A DNA stretch of 55,805 nucleotides, taken from the NCBI GenBank assembly GCA_021794835.1, contig JAJYQA010000013.1, forward strand, positions 1 through 55,805, given 5' to 3'. How positions within the stretch are numbered: position 1 is the first letter of the stretch; the number at the start of each line of letters is the position of its first letter. The position numbers were made by a program, and so were the translations under genes. Below, piece after piece: positions 26,788 through 36,271 of the stretch. Under the pieces are notes generated by a model, which was not told where the DNA came from, did no database searches, and saw only the letters and a list, made by a program, of their open reading frames with translations. The stretch is from Actinomycetes bacterium (lineage in GTDB: Bacteria; Actinomycetota; Aquicultoria; Aquicultorales; Aquicultoraceae).

Positions 26788-27738
26788 TTACATCTCTAGA
26801 AGCCTGGTAATCATAGCCGCCATGGAAGTAATAAAGGCAGCACCAAGAAATTCGGTTATTCGGAAAAGTCTCAATTTGGCAAGCGACGACTCGATAACTA
26901 CAAGAACTAGTATAAAGCCGAACATTTTCACCAAAATAAGAGGTATGGCCAAAAGAACATCTGACAGCGCCTCCGTTTGTGCAAGCCCCCATGGAGTTAC
27001 AAGAACATTTAGAAAAATGCATAATAGAACAAAAAACTTCATAGCGCCGCCCCATTTCATTAGAGCCGCAGCCCGCCCTGAATATTCTAGACCCTTTGAC
27101 TCATCAATCATTGCCAGTTCAAAATGACCGGAAGGATTATCAACGGGAATGCGACCTGACTCGGCAATAATCAACATGAGGAAAGCCAACATCAGAAGTA
27201 TATGCGACGGATCAAAAAAATTTGCCAGCGGTGTTACCCATTGCTTTTGGACAATGTAGGGAATCGTGGAACCGGCTATAAAAGACACCGTAAAGAAAAC
27301 TATCATAAAAACGGGTTCGGCGAGAAAGCCAACCATCCGGGTCCGGCTGGCCCCCACCGGTCCATACGGATTTGCCGTATCCACTGCGGCTAGGGTAGCA
27401 AAAAATCCCCCCAGCGCCAGGATAAAGCCGCCACCAAGCATGTCCCCCATAAAAGCAAAGAAGAGCGGATACCCGGTAAGAACCGGAATAAGAAGCGTTA
27501 CAAAAATCGGTGTTACAAAAACTATATAAGGCGTAACTCTAAATATCCAGGAGCTCTGCTCAGAGACAACCTCATCTTTATGGAAAAGCTTCCATAAATC
27601 GCGATAAGGCTGGAATATGCTTGGACCCCGTTTAGATTGAATTATCTCTTTCAGTTTATTAAGGACACCCTTAATAAGCGGCGCAAATGTCATTACCACC
27701 AGTACTTGGATTATATTAAAAACAATTCTGTCAACCAT
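26788..27738 (-). CDS. NuoH/HyfC-like membrane subunit
   Basis: First gene of the complex operon, 316 aa, about eight helices. NuoH-family landmarks: FQPYRDLWKLFHKDE near residue 45, GFFATLAAVDTANPYGPVGA with SRTRMVGFLAEPVF, IIAESGRIPVDNPSGHFELA, and DESKGLEYSGRAAALMKWG. In related complexes this subunit couples the redox module to the antiporter subunits. ATG 27738 has GGGAGG upstream. About 107 bases separate it from the terminator of fluoride riboswitch 3. Confidence 0.9.
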   Translation of the reverse strand: MVDRIVFNIIQVLVVMTFAPLIKGVLNKLKEIIQSKRGPSIFQPYRDLWKLFHKDEVVSEQSSWIFRVTPYIVFVTPIFVTLLIPVLTGYPLFFAFMGDMLGGGFILALGGFFATLAAVDTANPYGPVGASRTRMVGFLAEPVFMIVFFTVSFIAGSTIPYIVQKQWVTPLANFFDPSHILLMLAFLMLIIAESGRIPVDNPSGHFELAMIDESKGLEYSGRAAALMKWGGAMKFFVLLCIFLNVLVTPWGLAQTEALSDVLLAIPLILVKMFGFILVLVVIESSLAKLRLFRITEFLGAAFITSMAAMITRLLEM

Positions 27739-27845
27739 GGCATACCTCCCTGGCCGCCTTGTGCTAATGTTGGAACTACTAAGAGTATGGACTATTCTTT
27801 AATTTTCAAGCACCTGCCCATAAATAAGTTTCTAAAATTTTACAC

Positions 27846-27914
27846 AAAAATAGCTCCTACCTATAAGGGTAGGAGCTATTAGCACTCTGATGCATATAGG
27901 CGAGCTCCATCGCC
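27846..27914 (-). ncRNA. Fluoride riboswitch 3 with terminator, before the Ehr-type operon
   Basis: The minus strand from 27914 reads GGCGATGGAGCTCGCC, TATATGCATCAGAGTGC, TAATAGCTCCTACC: the fluoride aptamer with complete first stem and pseudoknot strands. The end pairs into a perfect 12-bp terminator (ATAGCTCCTACC, loop CTTATA, GGTAGGAGCTAT) with TTTTTG. A good promoter lies just upstream (27940-27968). The only genes in this direction are the six subunits of the hydrogenase-related complex. Confidence 0.93.
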
Positions 27915-27939
27915 ATAATCTATTTACAACTAATTTTAT

Positions 27940-27968
27940 ATCTTAGCAAGGTAAAGATTACTTGTCAA
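27940..27968 (-). promoter_or_regulatory. Promoter of the Ehr-type operon
   Basis: On the minus strand, TTGACA (27963-27968), 17-base spacer, TAAGAT (27940-27945). It would start transcription around 27933, about 20 bases before the riboswitch. The same boxes and spacing occur before guaB3. Confidence 0.7.
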
Positions 27969-27973
27969 TAATA

Positions 27974-28008
27974 GTCTTAAAGATGGTCTTAAAGATGGTC
28001 TTAAAGAC
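27974..28008. repeat. Three tandem 12-bp repeats (GTCTTAAAGATG)
   Basis: Two full copies and a third that changes at its end lie between the two divergent promoters of riboswitches 3 and 4, directly behind the -35 box of the Ehr-type operon. Iterons at such a place could bind a regulator; this is inferred from position only. Confidence 0.7.
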
Positions 28009-28105
28009 AAAGGCTGTAATCGCCTCCGCTATCGCCAATTTTCAGGTATACAGCTACAAGACTGTTATCAAAAAACTACGTAAAAGGCAAAAAGGCCAGC
28101 ATGGT

Positions 28106-28134
28106 TGACTTCACCGCATAACCCAAGTAAACTC
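28106..28134 (+). promoter_or_regulatory. crcB promoter
   Basis: TTGACT (28106-28111), 17-base spacer, TAAACT (28129-28134), immediately upstream of fluoride riboswitch 4. The promoter is divergent from that of the Ehr-type operon. Confidence 0.6.
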
Positions 28135-28142
28135 ATTTTTTA

Positions 28143-28214
28143 AGCGATGGGGCTCGCTCTATGGCCGTTAGATCGGATGATGGCTTCTGCCAATTGAGGT
28201 AGAAGCATTTTTTT
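28143..28214 (+). ncRNA. Fluoride riboswitch 4 with terminator, before crcB
   Basis: Reads AGCGATGGGGCTCGCT, CTATGGCCGTTAGATCGG, ATGATGGCTTCTGCC, a clear fluoride aptamer. Its last part forms a 9-bp terminator stem (GCTTCTGCC/GGTAGAAGC, loop AATTGA) followed by A and seven T. The gene behind it, crcB, is the classic target of this RNA, which supports the identification of the other three copies. Confidence 0.96.
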
Positions 28215-28239
28215 GCTTTAAATTGCAACAAAGGGGTGA

Positions 28240-28617
28240 TTGTTCATAAGGCTTCTCTATGTAGGAATAGGTGGTTTCTTGGGTGCGATAGCAAGATACC
28301 TAATCGGCGGATGGATTATGGGTTCTGGCCGCTTTGTTTTCCCTCTGGGAACATTTATAATCAACATATCCGGTTCTTTTTTGATAGGGCTATTTTTTGC
28401 TTTTGCCGTTGATCGCTACGGCCTAGACGGCTTCTGGCGACCGTTTTTTACAATCGGTTTTCTAGGTGCCTATACCACTTTCTCAACATTTAGTTTGGAA
28501 ACACTAAATCTCGTTGAGAACGGCAGTTTCTTTTTAGCTACCGCAAATGTGCTGGCAAGCGTCTTATTCTCTCTGGTCGGCACTTTCGCAGGTATCTTAA
28601 TTGGAAGGAGTATTTAG
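28240..28617 (+). CDS. crcB: CrcB/Fluc fluoride channel
   Basis: Small membrane protein that lets fluoride leave the cytoplasm; family members act as antiparallel homodimers. 125 aa, four helices. Signatures: GIGGFLGAIARYLIGG at the N-terminus, PLGTFIINISGSFLIG with the conserved Asn, and GFLGAYTTFSTFSLE with the conserved Phe/Thr box. A stop codon lies directly upstream in frame, so the TTG at 28240, next to AAGGGGTGA, is the start. Only one crcB is seen. It is followed after six bases by the DUF190 gene. Confidence 0.95.
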   Translation: MFIRLLYVGIGGFLGAIARYLIGGWIMGSGRFVFPLGTFIINISGSFLIGLFFAFAVDRYGLDGFWRPFFTIGFLGAYTTFSTFSLETLNLVENGSFFLATANVLASVLFSLVGTFAGILIGRSI

Positions 28618-28623
28618 GGGGAT

Positions 28624-28971
28624 ATGAAATCAACCGCTTCGGGAAAGCTAGTTAGAATATTTGTCGGGGAGTCCGATCAGTGGCATCGCAGACCGCTTTA
28701 TACCGCAATTGTCGAGCGTGCCCGCGAAATGGGCCTGTCAGGAGCAACTGTTATCCGGGGTGTTGAGGGATTTGGCGCACACAGTAGAATCCATACCCTG
28801 CGCATCCTCCGCCTCTCTGAGGACCTTCCTATTATTATAGAAATTGTTGACTGTGAGGATAGGATAAACAAGTTTTTGCCTGTCCTTGACGAGATGGTTG
28901 CGGAAGGCTTGGTAACTATCGAAGATGTCGAGATACTAATATACCGGCACAGGTTCGGTGAGGAAATCTAA
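28624..28971 (+). CDS. DUF190 PII-like protein
   Basis: 115-aa cytoplasmic protein of the DUF190 family, which has a PII-like fold and often follows crcB. Visible family features: LVRIFVGESDQWHRRPLY at the N-terminus, GLSGATVIRGVEGFGAHSRI, and PIIIEIVDCEDRI. A ligand-responsive control of the channel has been proposed for such pairs but is not shown here. Same transcription unit as crcB behind fluoride riboswitch 4. It ends six bases before the convergent aroF stop. Confidence 0.9.
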   Translation: MKSTASGKLVRIFVGESDQWHRRPLYTAIVERAREMGLSGATVIRGVEGFGAHSRIHTLRILRLSEDLPIIIEIVDCEDRINKFLPVLDEMVAEGLVTIEDVEILIYRHRFGEEI

Positions 28972-28976
28972 GAAAC

Positions 28977-29741
28977 CTAAACCACACGCTTTCCGATAAC
29001 TTCAGCCACCGCTCTAACTTCACTAACCAATTGCCTTAATTGCTCTGGGGTCAAAGACTGTGCCCCATCGCAGAGCGCTTTTTTAGGGTTGGGGTGTACC
29101 TCAATTAAAAGACCATCAGCTCCCACGGCAGCCGCAGCTCGGCTCATCGGGATGATGTAGTCGCTGTGCCCCATTGCATGGCTGATATCCACAATTATCG
29201 GATGGGGACTTAGCTTCTTTATTACAGGAACAGCAGCCAGATCAAGAGTAAAACGGGTCGCTGTCTCAAAGGTTCTAATTCCCCTCTCGCAGAGGATAAC
29301 GTTTGGGTTGCCCGCAGTAGTAATATACTCAGCCGCCAGCAGCCACTCGTCAATGGTTGCAGACATGCCTCTTTTTAGAAGTACGGGGGTGTGGTTTTCA
29401 GAGGTGAGCTTTCCGATCTTTTTCAGTAGCGCAAAGTTGGCCATATTACGCGTGCCAACCTGGATAATATCCGCATACTCTAGAACTAGGGCAACATGCT
29501 CGGTGTCCATAACCTCGGTTACTGCTTTTAGACCGTAGGTGCCTGCAGCCTCTAAAAGATACTTTAAACCTTCTTCTTCAAGACCCTGGAAGCTATAAGG
29601 AGATGTCCTGGGTTTGAAAGCTCCACCCCTTAAATAGGTAAGGCCAAGTTCCGAAACTGCTTTTGCTACTTCCGTAACCTGCTCGCGGCTCTCAACCGCG
29701 CAGGGACCGGAGATAATTGTTAAATCGCTGTTTGAAATCAT
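28977..29741 (-). CDS. aroF: 3-deoxy-7-phosphoheptulonate synthase (type I beta)
   Basis: First step of the shikimate pathway: phosphoenolpyruvate plus erythrose-4-phosphate. 254 aa, the short form without an N-terminal regulatory domain. Motifs: [73 protein letters not shown] and [13 protein letters not shown]. The start ATG follows the chorismate mutase stop by ten bases. Sharing an operon with chorismate mutase suggests that the two proteins may interact for feedback control. Confidence 0.95.
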   Translation of the reverse strand: MISNSDLTIISGPCAVESREQVTEVAKAVSELGLTYLRGGAFKPRTSPYSFQGLEEEGLKYLLEAAGTYGLKAVTEVMDTEHVALVLEYADIIQVGTRNMANFALLKKIGKLTSENHTPVLLKRGMSATIDEWLLAAEYITTAGNPNVILCERGIRTFETATRFTLDLAAVPVIKKLSPHPIIVDISHAMGHSDYIIPMSRAAAAVGADGLLIEVHPNPKKALCDGAQSLTPEQLRQLVSEVRAVAEVIGKRVV

Positions 29742-29751
29742 TTAAATCCAC

Positions 29752-30024
29752 CTATGATTCAGCATTTTTCATCGCGTGCAGGATAGTTTCAAATATTACT
29801 CTTAAATCATCGTCATACAAGGGCCCGTTATTTATCGATGTGATCTTTTGAAAGATGTCTTCTTCTCTCCCTGGATCATAAAGAGGCAGCTTATTCTCCG
29901 CTTTAATTTTTCTGATTTCGAGCGCAAGTCCCGCCCTACTATTTAGGTCTTCAACCAAATGGCTATCAATAGCATCAATTTTTTCACGCAGCTCATCTAT
30001 TTGGCGCTTTGCTTCCCCGCTCAT
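29752..30024 (-). CDS. Chorismate mutase (AroQ class)
   Basis: 90-aa all-helical enzyme that turns chorismate into prephenate. Landmarks: IDELREKIDAIDSHLVEDLNSR, the active-site Lys in EIRKIKAENKLPLYDPGRE, and the last helix VIFETILHAMK. GGGAGG precedes the ATG. Between guaA and aroF, all in the same direction. Confidence 0.9.
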   Translation of the reverse strand: MSGEAKRQIDELREKIDAIDSHLVEDLNSRAGLALEIRKIKAENKLPLYDPGREEDIFQKITSINNGPLYDDDLRVIFETILHAMKNAES

Positions 30025-30037
30025 TGTTTTCCTCCCG

Positions 30038-31579
30038 TCATTCCCATTCTATAGTTGCTGGCGGCTTTGAACTAATGTCGTAGGCCACGCGGTTTACATA
30101 ATCAACTTCGTTTATTATGCGATTTGATATCTTCTCGAGCACTTCGTAGGGGATTCTTGCCCAATCGGCCGTCATAGCATCCTCACTGGTTACAGCCCTT
30201 AAGATAATCGGATAGGCATACGTCCTCTCATCTCCCATAACACCAACGCTCCTGATTGCCGGAAGAACAGCAAAGGATTGCCATATTGAACGGTAAAGCC
30301 CGGCCCGTTTAATTTCTTCCTCAAAAATCGCATCGGCGTTTCTAAGGATCCCAAGCCTCTCTTCAGTTATCTCACCAATTATGCGCACGGCAAGACCGGG
30401 ACCTGGGAATGGGTGTCTCCAGACGATCTCATCAGGCAAACCCAACTCCTCGCCGACCGCGCGCACTTCGTCTTTGAAAAGCGCGCGAAGCGGTTCGACA
30501 AGCTCTAATTCCATGTCCTTTGGTAGGCCACCCACATTATGGTGTGTCTTTATCTTGGCGGCATCACGCGTACCGCTCTCGATAACATCCGGGTAAAGCG
30601 TCCCCTGGACTAAGAATTTTGCATCATGAAACTTAGCCGCTTCTTCCTCAAAAACCCGGATAAACTCTTCACCTATAATCTTTCGCTTACGCTCCGGGTC
30701 GGTTACGCCTTTTAGCTTTTCCAAAAACCTATTTTTCGCCTTAACATGGATCAGGTTTATGCGGAAGTGCTTCTTGAAGGCCTCTTCAACTTTCTCGGCT
30801 TCACCTTTGCGAAGAAGGCCGTGGTCGACAAAAATACAGGTTAGGTTATCGCCAACCGCTTTGTGAACCAGAATTGCGGCAACGGACGAGTCAACGCCGC
30901 CGCTCAGACCGCAGATAACTTTATTGTCGCCAACCTGCTGCCTTATCTTAGCTACGGCATCCTCGATGATAGAGACCATCGTCCAGTTGGGCACACATTC
31001 ACAGACATCGTAGAGGAAGTTTTTAAGAATCTCCATTCCATAGACGGTATGCATTACCTCTGGGTGAAACTGCACACCGTAGAATTTTTTCTCAGGATTT
31101 TCCATTGCAGCAACCAGAGAACCGTCGGTATGAGCCGATACTGTAAATCCCAAGGGTACGATTTTAACCGCGTCCTGATGGCTCATCCAGACAGTCTGTT
31201 CAAGCGGGATATCCCGGAACAGCCCCTTGCCATTATCTACTGCCAAGGTAGTCTTGCCGTATTCTCTGTTGCCTGTACGCGCAACTTCGCCACCAAGTGC
31301 GTGGGCCATAAGCTGCATGCCGTAGCAGATACCCAGAATGGGAACGCCAAGCTCAAAAAATGCGGGATTAGCAGACGGGGCGTTATCTGCATATACACTT
31401 GCCGGACCACCGGAAAAGATAAGGCCGCTTGGGCTCTTTGCCTTAAGCTCCTCTATGGATATGTCGTGCGGAACAATCTCGGAGTAAACCTTGCACTCGC
31501 GTACCCGACGCGCAATAAGCTGCGCATATTGCGCGCCATAGTCAACCACCAAAACTGTCTGGAAACTCTCAGAGGCCAA
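30038..31579 (-). CDS. guaA: GMP synthase (glutamine-hydrolysing)
   Basis: Converts XMP to GMP. The N-terminal class I amidotransferase domain has the nucleophile in [11 protein letters not shown] and the His-Glu pair in VQFHPEV. The ATP-pyrophosphatase domain has the P-loop [10 protein letters not shown], and the dimerisation domain ends with KPPATIEWE. 513 aa, full length. The start appears to be a TTG (31579) with AGGAG upstream. Follows guaB3 by 21 bases. Confidence 0.97.
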   Translation of the reverse strand: MASESFQTVLVVDYGAQYAQLIARRVRECKVYSEIVPHDISIEELKAKSPSGLIFSGGPASVYADNAPSANPAFFELGVPILGICYGMQLMAHALGGEVARTGNREYGKTTLAVDNGKGLFRDIPLEQTVWMSHQDAVKIVPLGFTVSAHTDGSLVAAMENPEKKFYGVQFHPEVMHTVYGMEILKNFLYDVCECVPNWTMVSIIEDAVAKIRQQVGDNKVICGLSGGVDSSVAAILVHKAVGDNLTCIFVDHGLLRKGEAEKVEEAFKKHFRINLIHVKAKNRFLEKLKGVTDPERKRKIIGEEFIRVFEEEAAKFHDAKFLVQGTLYPDVIESGTRDAAKIKTHHNVGGLPKDMELELVEPLRALFKDEVRAVGEELGLPDEIVWRHPFPGPGLAVRIIGEITEERLGILRNADAIFEEEIKRAGLYRSIWQSFAVLPAIRSVGVMGDERTYAYPIILRAVTSEDAMTADWARIPYEVLEKISNRIINEVDYVNRVAYDISSKPPATIEWE

Positions 31580-31600
31580 TTGGATTCTCCTAAACTTATT

Positions 31601-32758
31601 CTATCCCATACCGACCCTTTGGGCCTGCTGCAGAGCTTTACCCTCAGTCTGTAGAGCAGGTGCGACCATAACCTCAGCCTTCTGGAACTCTTTTATGTTC
31701 TGATATCCTGTGGTCGCCATCGAGGTCCTCAACGCGCCAAAGAGGTTAAGTGTGCCGTCGTTTTCCCGGGCCGGCCCGAGGAGAAGCTCTTCAAGCGTGC
31801 ATTTCTGCCCAGCAAAAACGCGGGTTCCTCTTGGAAGAGTGGGGTGGAACGTCGCCATACCCCAATGGAAACCAAGTCCTGGAGCCTCTTTGGCGCTTGC
31901 AATCGGCGAGCCGATCATAACCGCATCCGCGCCACAAGCGATCGCTTTTGCAATATCGCCACCGGTACGCATGCCGCCATCGGCTATAACATGGCAGTAA
32001 CGGCCGCTCTCCTCTAGATAGGTCATTCTTGCCGCAGCCGCGTCGGCAATCGCAGTTGCCTGCGGGACACCAATCCCAAGAACCCGCCTGGTTGTACATG
32101 CGGCGCCCGGACCAACCCCAACCAGAACGCCAACCGCACCGGTCCTCATAAGGTGAAGGGCAGTGGAATACGATGCACAACCTCCGACGACAACCGGTAT
32201 ATCAAGTTCGTTAATAAACTTCTTAAGGTTAAGAGGCTCAACCTGCGTGCTGACATGCTCAGCCGAGACAACCGTGCCCTGGATTATTAAGAAATCAAGC
32301 CCGGCTTCAATTGCTGTCTTATAATACTGCTCGACCCTCTGCGGCGTGAGAGAAGCAGCAGCCAAAACCCCGCCATCTTTAATTTCTTTTACACGTTTTG
32401 CGATGAGCTCTTCCTTTATCGGCTCTTTATATAGCTCCTGAAGACCACGGGTTGATTCCTCTCTTGGAAAGCTTGCTATTTTTTCGAGAATAGGGGTGGT
32501 ATCATCGTAGCGTGTAAAAATACCTTCTAGGTTTAGAACCGCTAACCCACCAAGTTTACCAAGTGCAATTGCCAGCTTGGTATCAACAACGCCGTCCATG
32601 GCCGATGCCAAAAGCGGCAGCTCAAAATTATATCCGGCAATTTCCCAGCTTATATCGATATCCTCGGGGTCGCGGGTCCTCCTGCTTGGGACGATTGCAA
32701 TATCGTCAAAACCGTACGCTCTTCTTCCTTTTTTGCCTTTCCCTATCTCTATATCCAT
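31601..32758 (-). CDS. guaB3: IMP dehydrogenase family protein, GuaB3 type
   Basis: 385-aa TIM-barrel enzyme of the IMP dehydrogenase/GMP reductase superfamily, of the GuaB3 kind found in actinobacteria and cyanobacteria, without CBS domains. The catalytic Cys lies in GVGPGAACTTRRVLG; the N-terminus has ARRAYGFDDI-like KGRRAYGFDDIAIVPS and the phosphate site ADGGMRTGGDIAKA. Its pairing with guaA supports IMP to XMP conversion. No ordinary guaB is in the window; in mycobacteria guaB2 normally sits just before guaB3. ATG 32758 has AGGAGG upstream. Confidence 0.92.
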   Translation of the reverse strand: MDIEIGKGKKGRRAYGFDDIAIVPSRRTRDPEDIDISWEIAGYNFELPLLASAMDGVVDTKLAIALGKLGGLAVLNLEGIFTRYDDTTPILEKIASFPREESTRGLQELYKEPIKEELIAKRVKEIKDGGVLAAASLTPQRVEQYYKTAIEAGLDFLIIQGTVVSAEHVSTQVEPLNLKKFINELDIPVVVGGCASYSTALHLMRTGAVGVLVGVGPGAACTTRRVLGIGVPQATAIADAAAARMTYLEESGRYCHVIADGGMRTGGDIAKAIACGADAVMIGSPIASAKEAPGLGFHWGMATFHPTLPRGTRVFAGQKCTLEELLLGPARENDGTLNLFGALRTSMATTGYQNIKEFQKAEVMVAPALQTEGKALQQAQRVGMG

Positions 32759-32821
32759 ACTTCCTCCTGAAAAATTAAAACGGTTGGGATGTTTCCCTGC
32801 TTTTTTCCTATCAGTTATTAT

Positions 32822-32870
32822 AAAAACCCAGCGCTATTTGTCCCTACCGGGCTCTAGCATCTGGGCCTCC
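32822..32870 (-). terminator. Terminator-like hairpin in the guaB3 leader (possible attenuator)
   Basis: On the minus strand CCCAGATGCT pairs with AGCGCTGGG (one bulge), with an inner CCC-GGTA-GGG hairpin, followed by TTTTTA. It lies in the 5' leader, about 65 bases before guaB3, and downstream of a good promoter, so it should stop transcription unless prevented. A second hairpin (32872-32891) precedes it. It matches no riboswitch class I know. Confidence 0.6.
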
Positions 32871-32871
32871 T

Positions 32872-32891
32872 AACCAATTATTTAACTGGTT
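32872..32891 (-). other. Leader hairpin upstream of the guaB3 attenuator
   Basis: AACCAGTTA, loop AA, TAATTGGTT: a 9-bp stem in the minus-strand leader immediately before the terminator-like hairpin. It may be part of a regulatory fold. Confidence 0.5.
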
Positions 32892-32934
32892 ATAAATCAT
32901 ATTCTTGCTCGATTTCATGGGTAAAATTTCGATT

Positions 32935-32963
32935 ATCTTACACCTGCGAAGGGATTGTGTCAA
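32935..32963 (-). promoter_or_regulatory. guaB3-guaA promoter
   Basis: TTGACA (32958-32963), 17-base spacer, TAAGAT (32935-32940) on the minus strand. It implies a leader of about 170 bases. The rest of the gap up to 33140 shows nothing recognisable. Confidence 0.7.
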
Positions 32964-33144
32964 GGAAAACGATACCGGTAAACAGGTGAACAGAAAGATC
33001 TTCGGCTCATCATATTATCTGCTCACCAGTCTGCAGGTTTATACTAAACTTACGGGTCTTCTGTAATCTTCTTACTTTAGGTAATTAAGCAGCGGGCTCT
33101 GATTCTTGAACTTTACCGAGTTCAGCACACAATGAATATGCTGA

Positions 33145-33176
33145 TAAAAAAGCGGGGTCTCCCGCCCCCGCTTTTT
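33145..33176 (-). terminator. groES-groEL terminator
   Basis: Strong G/C hairpin AAAAAGCGGGG...CCCCGCTTTTT on the minus strand, 47 bases after groEL, with T-runs on both strands. Confidence 0.85.
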
Positions 33177-33222
33177 AGCTTGTATTTAGCTTGTAAATAC
33201 CCTCTCAGCTTGTTCTGATGCT

Positions 33223-34863
<1,641 letters not shown>

Positions 34864-34948
34864 TTAATGCTTTCCCTCCCTTAAAATATCAACTAAACTT
34901 AAGTTGCGTTTTATTCTTTGACTACGCTCAGAACGCGCCTAGGAGCAG

Positions 34949-35242
34949 CTATTCGCCGATCACGGCCAGAATATCTTCTTCCCTCATGACGAGGTATTCT
35001 TGGTCGTCGATCTTTATCTCGCTGCCGCCATACTTGGAAAAAATAACTTTATCGCCGGCCTTTACCGACATCGGGATGGTTTTACCATCCTGTCCCACTT
35101 TTCCTGGGCCTACTGCGATTACCTCACCCTCCTGCGGCCTCTCTTTCCTCGCGGTCTCCGGAATAACGAGGCCGCTTTTCGTCATCTCTTCTGCCTCCAT
35201 TGGTTTGATCAGAACACGGTCACTTAGCGGCTTAAGATTCAT
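34949..35242 (-). CDS. groES: Co-chaperonin GroES
   Basis: 97-aa lid of the GroEL chamber. Shows [12 protein letters not shown] at the N-terminus, the mobile loop region around [14 protein letters not shown], and [21 protein letters not shown] near the end. AGGAGG lies upstream. First gene of the CIRCE-controlled unit. Confidence 0.97.
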   Translation of the reverse strand: MNLKPLSDRVLIKPMEAEEMTKSGLVIPETARKERPQEGEVIAVGPGKVGQDGKTIPMSVKAGDKVIFSKYGGSEIKIDDQEYLVMREEDILAVIGE

Positions 35243-35266
35243 AAATCAACCCTCCTAACAGTATTT

Positions 35267-35293
35267 TTAGCACTCAAGCTATGAGAGTGCTAA
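35267..35293 (-). promoter_or_regulatory. CIRCE operator (HrcA site)
   Basis: Perfect inverted repeat TTAGCACTC, nine bases, GAGTGCTAA, the classic HrcA heat-shock operator, between the promoter and groES. No hrcA is in the window. Confidence 0.97.
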
Positions 35294-35297
35294 AAGT

Positions 35298-35327
35298 ATA
35301 TTACAACAGTGTCTTTGCTAAAATCAA
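35298..35327 (-). promoter_or_regulatory. groES promoter
   Basis: TTGATT (35322-35327), 18-base spacer, TAATAT (35298-35303) on the minus strand; the transcript would begin inside or next to the CIRCE element. Confidence 0.7.
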
Positions 35328-35402
35328 GACCACAAAATGTATTTTTGCCAAAATTGCCGCATTGCAAACATTTGTTTTGTTAGCAACCTTAATCCCAAGA
35401 TG

Positions 35403-36115
35403 TTATTGCCGGATTTGCGCAGAGTAATAAAGCCTGTATAGCAATCCTACCAGCAAAAATGCGAGATAAAGATAGATTATTAGATAACCAAACCTTGCAA
35501 AGAAGCTGGGCTTTGCGGCAAATGCTGCCGTGCCGTAGAGCAATTGTTGTTTTTCAACCCCAGTTCTTAATATAACCTTCCCGCTGCTGCCAATTATCCC
35601 CGAAACCCCGGTATTTGCAGCCTGAATGATAGGGATTCCATATTCCACAGCCCGCATGCGGGTGATACGAAAATGCTGCATAATGGCAGCGGTATCGCCA
35701 AACCACGCATCATTTGTAATAACAACAATCATCCTTGCCCCGTTTCTTACCATTTTGCCTACCAATGCGGAGTCGGATGATTCAAAGCAGATTATAGTTG
35801 AGAATTTGCCGGTTAGTCCTCGGGTATCTTTTGGGGTATTAAAGACCTTGTAGCTGCTTCCCGGCTTAATATCTCTCACGAGCTTAGCCATATCGTTTAG
35901 TCGCTCAACAACTGAGCGCATAGGCATATACTCACCGAAGGGAACCAGGTGGATTTTGCGGTACTCTTGGCAGACGCCTTGCGCATTGATATAAAACGCG
36001 CTGTTATAGATATCGCCGTTTACATGGTTTAAACCACCCATTATAAGCAAGGTTTTTGTCAGTGCAAGGAGCGATTTTACGCGGGCAAGATAAACATCCT
36101 CGTCATTATAGAGAT
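35403..36115 (-). pseudogene. lnt: Apolipoprotein N-acyltransferase, 5'-truncated
   Basis: Only the C-terminal part of the nitrilase-like domain and the final membrane helix remain. The catalytic Lys (EYRKIHLVPFGEYMP) and Cys (STIICFESSD) are present, as is NDAWFGDTAAIMQHFRITRM; the N-terminal membrane domain and the region with the catalytic Glu are missing. The homologous frame can be read up to NLYNDEDVYLARVKSLL at about 36115, where dispersed repeat sequence (GTCATTGCGAGGAG type) begins and brings a stop. A TTG at 36050 could start a 215-aa product. I regard it as broken; lipoprotein N-acylation would need another gene. Confidence 0.75.
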
Positions 36116-36205
36116 TGCCACGTCACTCGTTTCACTCGCTCCTCGCAATGACATTTTCATTGGCTTGGCTATTGGCTGTTTGGCTATTGGCTTTTCTTTA
36201 CCCTG
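36112..36205. repeat. Dispersed repeats (GAGGAGCGAGTGAAACGAGT unit and TTGGCTATTGGCT unit)
   Basis: The first unit (36112-36153) is the same family as at 13463-13688; the second (about 36155-36205) repeats GGCTATTGGCT and matches blocks near 39060 and 46640. They separate the lnt fragment from tsaD. Confidence 0.7.
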
Positions 36206-36271
36206 GACCTGACCCCGGTCGCTGGACCCTCTTTCGACATCGGCACTTTGGCACATCTAGACCTGTATCTT

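Noticed and set aside
26759-27055. A 99-residue N-terminal extension of the HyfE-like protein
   Set aside because: It is an out-of-frame reading of the HyfC-like gene; the ATG at 26758 has a strong ribosome site and gives the normal family start.
23012-27738. Calling the six-gene operon a formate hydrogenlyase or [NiFe] hydrogenase
   Set aside because: All four Cys ligands of the NiFe site are replaced in the large subunit, and no formate dehydrogenase or hydrogenase maturation genes are in the window.
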